Positions 44,709 through 52,443 of a stretch of 64,000 bases of DNA are shown here, piece by piece. Below the pieces are notes generated by a model, which was given only the letters and a program-made list of their open reading frames with translations, made no database searches and was not told the origin of the DNA. A program made the position numbers and the translations under genes. Source of the DNA: an uncultured Winogradskyella sp. (lineage in GTDB: Bacteria; Bacteroidota; Bacteroidia; Flavobacteriales; Flavobacteriaceae); contig NZ_CANMJY010000010.1 in NCBI RefSeq assembly GCF_947498345.1, positions 1-64,000 on the forward strand, written 5' to 3'. The first letter of the stretch is position 1, and every line of letters begins with the position of its first letter.

Positions 44709-45188
44709 ATGAAATACATTTTTAAATTCTTACTTCTAGCATTTCTATTAGCTTCCTGCTCAAATCAAGAAAAGCGGATAATTTTACTAGAAAATGAATT
44801 AAATATTGACCTTGGCGAAAACTATGAAGTTGTTAAAGATGAAGATATATCGCACAATGGATTTGAAAGCGACTATACTCTGAATATTAATATCAAACTG
44901 AATAAATCAGAACTTGAACGAATTATAAAACAAATCGAAACCGAACCATATTTTGACCAACTAAAAAGATTCAGAAGCGAAAGAGGTCGATATCTAATTG
45001 CAGGAAATGAGAATATGGAATTTTTCAAATTGGTAGCTGATTCATTATTAAAAACTAAATATCGAGGAAGTTGGTTTCGGACTGATTATGGATTTGAATT
45101 TTTGGATATGGAAGATGAAAATGAACCTATCGAAGCTGAAATTCACTTAAAAGAAAAAATATTAAAATTTGAATTTAACCATTTATAG
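44709..45188 (+). CDS. Lipoprotein of unknown function (cassette C8/C8b)
   Basis: This 159-residue protein has a lipobox (LLLAFLLASCSNQEKR, Cys at about residue 17). A mixed beta/helix domain follows (ILLENELNIDLGENYEVVKD; LERIIKQIETEPYFDQLKRF; WFRTDYGFEFLDMEDENEPI). Likely anchored in the inner leaflet of the outer membrane. No family recognised. It lies directly after the E7-type remnant, 16 bp from it, without a palindrome of its own on the left. Confidence 0.75.
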   Translation: MKYIFKFLLLAFLLASCSNQEKRIILLENELNIDLGENYEVVKDEDISHNGFESDYTLNINIKLNKSELERIIKQIETEPYFDQLKRFRSERGRYLIAGNENMEFFKLVADSLLKTKYRGSWFRTDYGFEFLDMEDENEPIEAEIHLKEKILKFEFNHL

Positions 45189-45204
45189 CAGAATGAAAGC
45201 CAAC

Positions 45205-45335
45205 ACCTAACAACGGCTTTAGTTCATTACGACTGAAATTCCTTAATCGAAATTCATTACAATTTGCTATCTTTCGGTTACGGCGGAAAATCATAGCTGA
45301 TTTCCCGCAACGAGCCATACACAAACACGTTGGGC
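45205..45335 (+). repeat. attC-like palindrome E8 (131 bp)
   Basis: Left ACCTAAC, right GTTGGGC. Right arm is canonical (CATACACAAACACGTT) but the left reads AACGGCTTTAG, so the usual GTGTAT stem is missing and GGCT can pair with AGCC (near 45313). The element looks chimeric. Confidence 0.65.
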
Positions 45336-45348
45336 ATAATTTGAGAAA

Positions 45349-45702
45349 ATGGACTTATTATTAGAAAATATAAATGGGACTGAAGGATCTTTTTACGAAA
45401 GACTATCTGAAGAAGGTTACTTTGATCAAAGTCTATTTGCGGAATTAATACTTTTCGTTGATAATCTTAATGGAATGGAATTAAACAAAAATGATCGCCT
45501 GAAAAAGAGCACGGAGCTTTGGCACTTGTCATATCGGATTCAATCTAGTTTTGGGTATAATTACAATGAAAGTGATGGTTTCGAAATTGACAATATGGAA
45601 GAAGAAAAGCTTATTGAAATCGGGCAAGTGCTAGAATATATTTGCAAATCGTTCACAGATAATAAACAATTGGATATGGATTTTATAAATGAAATGACAT
45701 AA
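45349..45702 (+). CDS. Cassette C9: small acidic protein, unknown
   Basis: This 117-residue protein is rich in Glu and Asp (DLLLENINGTEGSFYERLSE; LSYRIQSSFGYNYNESDGFE; EEKLIEIGQVLEYICKSFTD). It is predicted helical, without signal peptide or membrane segment. Such proteins occur as hypothetical immunity-like genes in Bacteroidetes, but nothing here proves that. The unit boundary is a perfect GTTGGGCATA/TATGCCCAAC pair (45329 and 45708-45717), the closest match to the integron consensus GTTRRRY/RYYYAAC. Confidence 0.7.
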   Translation: MDLLLENINGTEGSFYERLSEEGYFDQSLFAELILFVDNLNGMELNKNDRLKKSTELWHLSYRIQSSFGYNYNESDGFEIDNMEEEKLIEIGQVLEYICKSFTDNKQLDMDFINEMT

Positions 45703-45710
45703 AAAACTAT

Positions 45711-45745
45711 GCCCAACAACGTGTATAATTAATTGCTTGAACACA
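45711..45745 (+). repeat. Truncated attC-like element E9 (left arm only)
   Basis: GCCCAAC AACGTGTATAATT AATTGCTTGAACACA matches the E7 left arm, then similarity stops. No right terminal GTT occurs before the next gene at 45780. Confidence 0.7.
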
Positions 45746-45779
45746 CAAAGAAATCTTTGCCAAAACCACTACATAATAT

Positions 45780-46616
45780 TTGAAAAAATTAAGAGAAATA
45801 GTTTCGGCCAAATGGCTCAATAAGAATTTAAGCAAACCTAATTTAATAGTTCTTGATGCAAGTATCGAATCTAATGCTAGTGGAAAAGAATTCGAAGAAT
45901 TTGATTGTACGATTCCAGGTGCAAGGCGTTTTGATTTAAAGAACGTTTTTCTAGATAAATCCAGTCCTTTTCCGGACACAGTTCCTAAACCTCAAGAATT
46001 TGAACTCCAATGCAGAAGACTTGGGATTAATCAAAATTCGGAAATTATTGTATTTGAAAATAATGGAATTTATTCGAGTCCACGAGTTTGGTGGTTGTTT
46101 AATGTTATGGGACATAAAGAAATATTCGTTTTAGATGGAGGGCTTCTCAACTGGATTAAGGAGGGTTTTCAAACCGAAAATGAACATTTGGAGACATTTC
46201 AAACCGGAAACTTCAAGGCAAAATATAACGAGAGCTTAGTCGTGAAACTAGAGCAGATTAAGGAAAATACAATTCAAAAAAAATTCTTGATCGCAGATGC
46301 CAGATCAGAGGGAAGATTCAATGGTACTGAAAGTGAGCCTAGAAGACACCTAAAAAGTGGTAAAATCCCTAACTCTGTTAATATTCCATTTCAGGAAGTT
46401 TTAAATAACGGAAAGTTTAAAACTAAAAACCAACTGAGAGAATTATTTGAGGGTAAATGTGGAGGGGAAAAAGAGTTGGTCTTTAGTTGTGGTTCGGGTT
46501 TAACAGCTTGTATTATAATGCTGGCAAATAAAATAAGTTATGGAAATAGTCTAAGAATATATGACGGTTCCTGGACTGAGTGGGCTGAGCTGAATAACTT
46601 AAAAAACATTATATAA
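45780..46616 (+). CDS. Rhodanese-type sulfurtransferase
   Basis: This protein of about 278 residues has two tandem rhodanese domains. The N-terminal domain carries SAKWLNKNLSKPNLIVLDAS and IPGARRFDLKNVFLDKS. The C-terminal domain ends in the active-site loop FSCGSGLTACI, with Cys as sulfur acceptor, after IADARSEGRFNGTESEPRRH. Start is TTG at 45780; no ATG is near. It transfers sulfane sulfur (3-mercaptopyruvate/thiosulfate type). It follows the truncated E9 and precedes E10, so it is the last cassette-like gene. Confidence 0.9.
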   Translation: MKKLREIVSAKWLNKNLSKPNLIVLDASIESNASGKEFEEFDCTIPGARRFDLKNVFLDKSSPFPDTVPKPQEFELQCRRLGINQNSEIIVFENNGIYSSPRVWWLFNVMGHKEIFVLDGGLLNWIKEGFQTENEHLETFQTGNFKAKYNESLVVKLEQIKENTIQKKFLIADARSEGRFNGTESEPRRHLKSGKIPNSVNIPFQEVLNNGKFKTKNQLRELFEGKCGGEKELVFSCGSGLTACIIMLANKISYGNSLRIYDGSWTEWAELNNLKNII

Positions 46617-46789
46617 CAATGTGTAAATACAATTTGCCTATACCAGTTTGCTTAGTTTGTGTTGACACGTTGGTCATTCCAAAATACATTTCAAGCTGTC
46701 CAAACCTACTCGAAATAGCCTAGGCAATAACTTAACCGAAAAGCTGTATCTTTAATTCTCTTAACGAGGTTATAAGACCATTGTTTACA
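46611..46789 (+). repeat. Diverged attC-like element E10 (179 bp)
   Basis: Left ATATAAC, right GTTTACA. Terminals AACAATG (46615-46621) and CATTGTT (46779-46785) still pair, but the inner conserved stem is gone and the element is longer than the others. Marks the right edge of the recognisable array. The left arm overlaps the sulfurtransferase stop. Confidence 0.5.
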
Positions 46790-46804
46790 ATTAGAACTGA
46801 TAAT

Positions 46805-47134
46805 ATGTTTCAAAATATTAAAATGAATGTGATAAGTACTGCTCCAAATGGAATCGTTAACTCAGATACCATTTTTGATTTTGAACAAGATCAAGAACTA
46901 GTTTCTGCAAGTTATTCAGGTGGGAAAATTAGAAAAGGATATTTGGTTGGCAACGTAAAAGATAATCAATTACACTTTAGTTATTGTCAGATAAGATATA
47001 ATGGGATGATGGATCACGGAACTTCTATCTGCGAAATTTCATATGAAAATGGTAAACTCATTTTGAAAGAGAACTTTGAAATGTCTTCTGAAAATAGAAA
47101 AGAGATCGGAGTGAATATATTCAAACAATTATAG
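46805..47134 (+). CDS. Small beta-rich protein (so-called n-acetylglutamate synthase family)
   Basis: This protein of about 109 residues has the motif series VNSDTIFDFEQDQELVSASY, SGGKIRKGYLVG, NQLHFSYCQIRYNGMMDHGT and GKLILKENFE. Many database entries with this pattern carry the misleading name n-acetylglutamate synthase. No such activity is visible and the fold is lipocalin-like. A TTG at 46781 lies in the E10 right arm; ATG at 46805 is preferred. 3 bp before the next gene. Confidence 0.6.
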   Translation: MFQNIKMNVISTAPNGIVNSDTIFDFEQDQELVSASYSGGKIRKGYLVGNVKDNQLHFSYCQIRYNGMMDHGTSICEISYENGKLILKENFEMSSENRKEIGVNIFKQL

Positions 47135-47137
47135 TCG

Positions 47138-47557
47138 ATGTATATTAGTAAAGAAACTAAACAGCAAACGGAAGATAGATTAATAAAGGTATTAAAATCT
47201 TCAAGCTTTAAGGTTTATAAAGAGTCATACTATTTCAGAGAATTACCTTTAGATAATTTTGTTATGGACTCAAATGCCTTGGCAATTGTTAGGGATGACG
47301 AAGTTTGGAGTCTTTTGGTGCCAGTTGAAAAAGAAGGCACTGAAAATTTCAGGGTTTTCAGATTTCATTTTAAACCTGGATTAGATAATAGTGGTTTTGT
47401 TGGTTGGCTAGCTACTAAAATTAAAGAAAAATTCGGCTCTGGTTTATTTGTTACTTGTGGTCAAAATTCTAATCTTGGAGGAATATTTGATTATAATGGA
47501 TGCCCAATTGAAGTAGCAGATGAAATAATCAATTATATTCATCAATTAAGAGCATAG
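47138..47557 (+). CDS. DUF6196 family protein
   Basis: This 139-residue soluble protein has the phrases ALAIVRDDEVWSLLVPVEKE, FRVFRFHFKPGLDNSGFVGW and GGIFDYNGCPIEVADEI. They agree with the DUF6196 family as I recall it. Function unknown. Three bases separate it from the preceding gene, so they are a two-gene unit. No right-hand palindrome follows. Confidence 0.65.
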   Translation: MYISKETKQQTEDRLIKVLKSSSFKVYKESYYFRELPLDNFVMDSNALAIVRDDEVWSLLVPVEKEGTENFRVFRFHFKPGLDNSGFVGWLATKIKEKFGSGLFVTCGQNSNLGGIFDYNGCPIEVADEIINYIHQLRA

Positions 47558-47640
47558 ATCATATAAACTATGGCTATACTATATTGGCTTATTCTTACTT
47601 AGCTAATGATAAAAAGTTGAGCTTACATAATACAGATTAA

Positions 47641-47674
47641 AAAAGCCCAAACACTATAAATTGTCTGGGCTTTT
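47641..47674. terminator. Terminator after the DUF6196 gene
   Basis: AAAAGCCCA and TGGGCTTTT (47641-47649, 47666-47674) are paired around a 16-nt loop. It sits in the 428-bp gap 47558-47985, where I see no convincing gene. Confidence 0.78.
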
Positions 47675-47812
47675 CTGCTATTAACCAACTTAACTAACAC
47701 TATTATAAAAATTAATTTATAATTACTATTACTTAAAACTTATCTCACTTATTTAGACGTAATACTTTGGGTTTTATTTCATGGTTTAAGCTTTTTAACG
47801 TGTATTTAACAA

Positions 47813-47838
47813 AAACCCGAAACAAACGTTTCGGGTTT
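47813..47838 (-). terminator. Terminator of the TonB-type receptor gene
   Basis: AAACCCGAAAC and GTTTCGGGTTT are perfect 11-base arms around AAAC. The T run is on the minus strand, 150 bp beyond the receptor stop at 47986. Confidence 0.7.
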
Positions 47839-47985
47839 CCTATATTTAATAGTCAAACATTAACACTAACCATCAACTATTTATGTAAGCTATTAAATGT
47901 ACTTTTAAGCATTTCTTTTACTAAAGACACATTACCGCAAAAAATGTGACAGTTTTTGCGACTATAGTGTAAGTTTTAACATTTT

Positions 47986-50460
47986 CTATAAAAATCCACC
48001 ACCAGATTTTTCGTCATTATCTCTTCGTTTACGAGACTTTGCTCTGTATTTTCCACCACCAAAACGATAAGATAAGCCTGCGTAAATGGTATTAAATTCT
48101 GGCATAAAATCTACTTCTTGTCTAAATGGACGCTCACTTAAGATATTAATCTCTTGCGTATCAAAAACATTATTAAAGTTTAAGCTAAATGTGGCTTTGT
48201 TACCTTCTAAGAAATTATAACGCATACCTAAATTTGCAAAATACATAGGGTCCATTTCAAAATTAAGACCAGTATCTTTTCCTCTGTACATGGCAAATGC
48301 CGAGAAAGATAATTTTTTACTCACTCTAAAATTATTGAATATTCTAAAGTTATAGATAAGGTTATCAACTTCAACATTATTCAACTCAATATCACTCTCT
48401 GTTGGGTTAGGGATTGTTGGGTCTAAGGTTTCTGCAAAACCACGTTGTGTACGACCATACATATCAAAACTAGCATTAAAACTCCACCATTTTGTTGGTT
48501 TGTAATTGCCCGACACTTCAAATCCGTATGCTGAGGTATTATCAAAGTTGTCAATTCTTAGGATAACACGACCAGAACCTAATGATGTACGATCTACAAA
48601 TACACCTTGATTAATTTCATCTTCGATGAGTCTGTAAAATACACCAGCTGTAATACTTCCTTTTTCTAAATTTCTAGTGTAATTGACCTCTACGGAGTTG
48701 GTAAACTGTGGTTCTAGCTCTGGATTACCAAATTGAGAAATTAAAGGTGTGTTAAACTCTGGAATAGGATTAACTTGCCCTACACCTGGTCTATCTACAC
48801 GTCTACTAAAACTAAATTGATATGAATTTTTCTCAGATGCTTCGTAAGTAATAAAGACAGATGGATATACTTGAGTATAATCGTTTTCAAAAGGAAATTC
48901 AGTAACCGTGTTATTGGTTAGATCTGTGTCTAATGCCAATGCATCGACATTAACCGTTTCTGCTCTCAACCCAAATTGATACGACCATTTATCTTTTTGC
49001 ATACTATAACTTGCATACAAAGAATAAATATTTCTTTCGTAATTAAAGTTAGTAGACGTAGGAATGTAATTGCCAGACTCATTTTGTACACGAGCATCAG
49101 AGTTGTAATCTATAGTGTTTTCAAACAAACGTGCTTGTACACCAAGCTCTAATTTTGAGGTGTCAGATAAAGGATTTACATAATCTAAATTAATCTCAGT
49201 TCTGGTTCTATCCACATCAGTAAATTCATCAAAATCTGGTCGACTTCCAAAACCACTAAAGTTGTTATCAGTAAAGATATCGTTATCAAAAATATTGTAA
49301 TTTGCTTCTAATTCTATGTTATGGCCTTCTTTATTAAAGTCTAGCTTATAGTTAACATTATATTGTTGACTATTATTTTCGTTGGTATTATCAAATATTT
49401 GAAATTGATTGATGCTAGGGTTGTTTTCAAAAATCAGATCAGTTTTGCCTAAAGCACCACCATCAAAAATATTTTGATTTGTAAATACAGAAAAGGTGTT
49501 TTTATCATTTATGTAATAATCTACACCAACTTTAAATAGGTGAGAATTACGTATATCTGTAATGTCGAATAATTGTGTTAAGTCAGATTCAGTTTGTTCT
49601 AAAATACCTTCATTAGCATTCCGCGAAATGTTATTGCCGTAACTTCCATAAAAGTTAAGTTTACGGTTCCTGTAATTCATGTCTATAGAACTATTAAACT
49701 TGGGCTCAATTTGATAACCTAAACCAAAATTAAGGTTTCCATTAAAGCCAATATTTACATTTTTATGAAGTATGATATTGATAATTCCGCTCATGCCATC
49801 TGGATTATATTTAGCAGAAGGGTTTGTAATCAATTCAATTTGCTTAATAGATGTTGAAGGAATTTGTCTTAATAATTGAGCAGCAGGAATATTTGATAAC
49901 TTACCATCGACCATAACCTGCACATTTTGGTTGCCTCGTAAGGCAATATCACCTGTTTGTTGATCTACGTTAACAGACGGAATGTTGTTCATTATATCTG
50001 AAGCCGTTGGACCTGATGTTGTTAAATCTTTCCCGACATTGACGACTTTTCGGTCGATTTTTTGCTGAATTGTTGAGGTTTCAGCTACAACAGTAACTTC
50101 ATCTAAATTTTCGGCATCTTCCTCAAGCATAAGGTCTCCCATGTTGATATCGTAGTTACCTTTTCCGATAGTCTCTTGCTTTAGAATGCTCTTATAACCT
50201 ATAAAAGTAATCTCTATACTAATTGCGCCCTCAGGAATCTTTTTAATGTTAAACATTCCTTTACTATCAGTAATACCTCCTGTAATTAGTTTCTTTGCTG
50301 CGTCTTTTACAATGATATTAACGTAGGGCAGAGGTTCATTAAGTTCAGCGTCTAAAACACGACCAGATATGGAGCCGTTTTTAATTTCTGAATTTGAATT
50401 GGGCTGAGCACTTATTATGAATGATGAGGCCATAATAAGCATCGCGAAGAAATGCTTCAT
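47986..50460 (-). CDS. Outer-membrane TonB-dependent receptor-like protein
   Basis: This 824-residue protein has a signal peptide ending FIISAQ. The N-terminal carboxypeptidase-regulatory-like domain follows (GSISGRVLDAELNEPLPYVN; KDAAKKLITGGITDSKGMFN). A TonB plug region is next (TSGPTASDIMNNIPSVNVDQ; IALRGNQNVQVMVDGK), then a long barrel with RPFRQEVDFMPEFNTIYAGL near the end and a basic tail (KYRAKSRKRRDNDEK). This is the OMP_b-brl_3 family rather than a SusC. Substrate unknown. Confidence 0.92.
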   Translation of the reverse strand: MKHFFAMLIMASSFIISAQPNSNSEIKNGSISGRVLDAELNEPLPYVNIIVKDAAKKLITGGITDSKGMFNIKKIPEGAISIEITFIGYKSILKQETIGKGNYDINMGDLMLEEDAENLDEVTVVAETSTIQQKIDRKVVNVGKDLTTSGPTASDIMNNIPSVNVDQQTGDIALRGNQNVQVMVDGKLSNIPAAQLLRQIPSTSIKQIELITNPSAKYNPDGMSGIINIILHKNVNIGFNGNLNFGLGYQIEPKFNSSIDMNYRNRKLNFYGSYGNNISRNANEGILEQTESDLTQLFDITDIRNSHLFKVGVDYYINDKNTFSVFTNQNIFDGGALGKTDLIFENNPSINQFQIFDNTNENNSQQYNVNYKLDFNKEGHNIELEANYNIFDNDIFTDNNFSGFGSRPDFDEFTDVDRTRTEINLDYVNPLSDTSKLELGVQARLFENTIDYNSDARVQNESGNYIPTSTNFNYERNIYSLYASYSMQKDKWSYQFGLRAETVNVDALALDTDLTNNTVTEFPFENDYTQVYPSVFITYEASEKNSYQFSFSRRVDRPGVGQVNPIPEFNTPLISQFGNPELEPQFTNSVEVNYTRNLEKGSITAGVFYRLIEDEINQGVFVDRTSLGSGRVILRIDNFDNTSAYGFEVSGNYKPTKWWSFNASFDMYGRTQRGFAETLDPTIPNPTESDIELNNVEVDNLIYNFRIFNNFRVSKKLSFSAFAMYRGKDTGLNFEMDPMYFANLGMRYNFLEGNKATFSLNFNNVFDTQEINILSERPFRQEVDFMPEFNTIYAGLSYRFGGGKYRAKSRKRRDNDEKSGGGFL

Positions 50461-50564
50461 TTTTTGATTGATTTTTTTGATTGACTGATAGTTTCTTAAA
50501 GGGTAGACGACTACTTTTGCATTAAGTTACTTTATTTAACATATCTTAACATCTTTTTAACAGT

Positions 50565-50927
50565 ATGAATAAAAAAACACTTGTTATCGGAGCTTCTTTA
50601 AAGCCACAACGCTATTCTAATATTGCTATTAATAGATTAAGAATGTATAACCATGAAGTTGTAGCTTTTGGACTTAAATCTGGTAAAGTAAATGATGTAG
50701 AAATTGACCTAGAGCTAATGCCTTATGAAAATGTCGATACTGTAACTCTATACTTAAACCCAAAGCGACAGCAATTATATTACGATTATATTATAGGATT
50801 AAAGCCAAAGCGTGTCATCTTTAACCCTGGGACAGAAAACCCTGAATTCTATCACTTATTAAAGCAAAGCAAGATCGCTTATGAAGCTGCTTGTACATTA
50901 GTATTGTTAGGTACTGGTCAGTACTGA
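50565..50927 (+). CDS. CoA-binding domain protein (YccU-like)
   Basis: This 120-residue protein has the CoA-binding Rossmann pattern VIGASLKPQRYSNIAINRLR, VDTVTLYLNPKRQQLYYDYI and LKPKRVIFNPGTENPEFYHL. Function beyond CoA binding is unknown. Its end overlaps the convergent symporter gene by 21 bp. Divergent from the TonB-type gene with a 104-bp gap. Confidence 0.9.
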   Translation: MNKKTLVIGASLKPQRYSNIAINRLRMYNHEVVAFGLKSGKVNDVEIDLELMPYENVDTVTLYLNPKRQQLYYDYIIGLKPKRVIFNPGTENPEFYHLLKQSKIAYEAACTLVLLGTGQY

Positions 50928-52364
50928 TCTTTTAATACATAAGAGTCCTATAAACATTAAGATTCCATTAATTATCAAAATTTCAAAACCTATTTCGTAG
51001 CCATTAAATAAAGCTTTAGAATTACTATTTAGGATATATGAAATTATTGGAGCTACTATTGCAATAATCCAAACCCATTTATCTTTAATTTGCCACTTAG
51101 TCAACAGGCCAAATGCAAACATTCCTAATAGCGGTCCATATGTGTATCCTGCAGCTTTAAACAACTCCCAGATTACAGAAATATCAGTAAAAATGGTATT
51201 GAACAATAGAATTATTAAAATTAGAATAATGCTAAAGCCAATATGTACTTGTTTTCTAATCCTCTTGCGTTCTTTTTCTGCCATGTTTTCAATCTCAACA
51301 ATATCAATACAAAACGATGTGGTCAATGAGGTTAGAGCTGAGTCGGCACTAGAGTAGGCTGCAGCAATAAGTCCCAACAAGAAAAAAGCAGATGTAACAA
51401 CACCTATTTCTGGTAACATTGCAATAGTAGGGAATAAATCATCTTTTTTGGCTGTAATACCATTAGCTTCGGCATATTGGGTGAGCATTAAACCAAGAAT
51501 CATAAAGAGCATATTTACAAATATCAGTACAACACTAAATGATACCATATTTTTTTGAGCATCTTTTAGGTTACGACAAGTTAAGTTTTTTTGCATCATA
51601 TCCTGATCCAAACCAGTCATAGTAATAGTGATAAAAACTCCAGACAGGAAGCTTTTCCAAAAGTATTGTGGGTCGTTACCATCTTTAAAAAAGAACACCT
51701 TACTGAGGTTACTTTCTTTAGCATTGTCAATAACTGCTGATACACTGTTTAAATCCAGAGCTGAAGCTAAAAAAACAATGGTAACCAGTACAGAAACTAA
51801 CATAAACAATGTTTGAAGCGTATCAGTAAAAATAATGGTCTTAATACCACCTCTAAACGTATAGAGCCAAATAAGAGCAATCGTTATAATTACAGTAATT
51901 ACAAACGGTATGTCAAGTTTGTCAAATACCAATAACTGTAATACTTTAGCAACCAAAAACAGGCGAAACGAAGCTCCTATAGTCCTGGATATTAAAAAAG
52001 CTACAGAACCAGTTTTATAACTAATATTGCCAAACCGGTCTTTTAAATAGGTGTAAATCGAAGTTAAATTGAGCTTATAATAAAGCGGAAGTAATACATA
52101 GGCGATAATTAAATAACCAAAAAAGTATCCAAATACCACTTGCATATATCCAAATTGCTTGGCTTCAACAGCTCCTGGAACAGAAATAAAAGTAACACCA
52201 GATAAAGAGGCGCCAATCATGCCAAAGGCTACAAGATACCAGGGAGCGGATTTATTAGCTTTAAAAAATGCAGCATTCGTATCTTCCTTTCCTGTGAAAT
52301 AGGATATTAAAACAAGTACAGCAAAATAGCATACAATTAATATTAATATTGAAGAAGAACTCAT
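50907..52364 (-). CDS. Sodium:solute symporter (SSS family)
   Basis: This 485-residue integral membrane protein has about 13 hydrophobic segments. The SSS family marks are GMIGASLSGVTFISVPGAVE, TDTLQTLFMLVSVLVTIVF and LGLIAAAYSSADSALTSLTT (sodium-site region). Family members import sugars, amino acids, sialic acid or other solutes with sodium; the substrate here is unclear. Transcribed away from the secreted BNR-repeat protein gene. Confidence 0.92.
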   Translation of the reverse strand: MSSSSILILIVCYFAVLVLISYFTGKEDTNAAFFKANKSAPWYLVAFGMIGASLSGVTFISVPGAVEAKQFGYMQVVFGYFFGYLIIAYVLLPLYYKLNLTSIYTYLKDRFGNISYKTGSVAFLISRTIGASFRLFLVAKVLQLLVFDKLDIPFVITVIITIALIWLYTFRGGIKTIIFTDTLQTLFMLVSVLVTIVFLASALDLNSVSAVIDNAKESNLSKVFFFKDGNDPQYFWKSFLSGVFITITMTGLDQDMMQKNLTCRNLKDAQKNMVSFSVVLIFVNMLFMILGLMLTQYAEANGITAKKDDLFPTIAMLPEIGVVTSAFFLLGLIAAAYSSADSALTSLTTSFCIDIVEIENMAEKERKRIRKQVHIGFSIILILIILLFNTIFTDISVIWELFKAAGYTYGPLLGMFAFGLLTKWQIKDKWVWIIAIVAPIISYILNSNSKALFNGYEIGFEILIINGILMFIGLLCIKRSVLTST

Positions 52365-52404
52365 ATATAGACGCTTTTTTACAAGAAATTTTTATGAAAA
52401 ATAG

Positions 52405-52412
52405 TACATTTG
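52405..52412 (+). promoter_or_regulatory. -7 element for the secreted BNR-repeat protein
   Basis: TACATTTG matches TAnnTTTG, 32 bp before the ATG at 52444. No good -33 box is seen. Confidence 0.45.
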
Positions 52413-52443
52413 AAAAAAAAAGCTACTTAAAAACTACAATTTT

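Larger units (their letters stand above)
37619..46789 (+). mobile_element. Integron-like gene-cassette array, no integrase in window
   Basis: From GTTGTATGTAAT at 37619 to GTTTACA at 46783-46789, same-strand genes alternate with about 130-bp imperfect palindromes. In eight units (C1-C7 and C9) the unit-specific bases following GTT at the left end have their reverse complement followed by AAC at the right end. The match is 10 of 10 in five units, 9 of 10 in one and 10 of 12 in two. This is exactly the relation between the TTRRRY start and RYYYAAC end of integron cassettes. Shared left arms read AAC-AA(C/T)-(G/A)TGTAT and right arms (C/T)ATAC-5/6 nt-GTT. No tyrosine recombinase, transposase or attI-linked integrase is found here, so it would be called a CALIN (attC cluster lacking an integrase) if the sites are true attC. 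Confidence 0.7.

Noticed and set aside
37619..46789. CRISPR array from the regular spaced palindromes
   Set aside because: The elements are about 130 bp, vary inside and are separated by complete genes of different lengths; there are no short identical direct repeats and no Cas gene.
37619..46789. Insertion-sequence or transposon cluster
   Set aside because: No transposase or recombinase reading frame was seen, and the palindromes are not terminal repeats of any single IS element. A classical IS does not explain the own-start/own-end pairing.
47558..47985. Possible 60-codon gene at 47767-47949
   Set aside because: Low-complexity hydrophobic peptide, no family, overlaps a terminator hairpin of the opposite strand. 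The gap appears to hold only two terminators.
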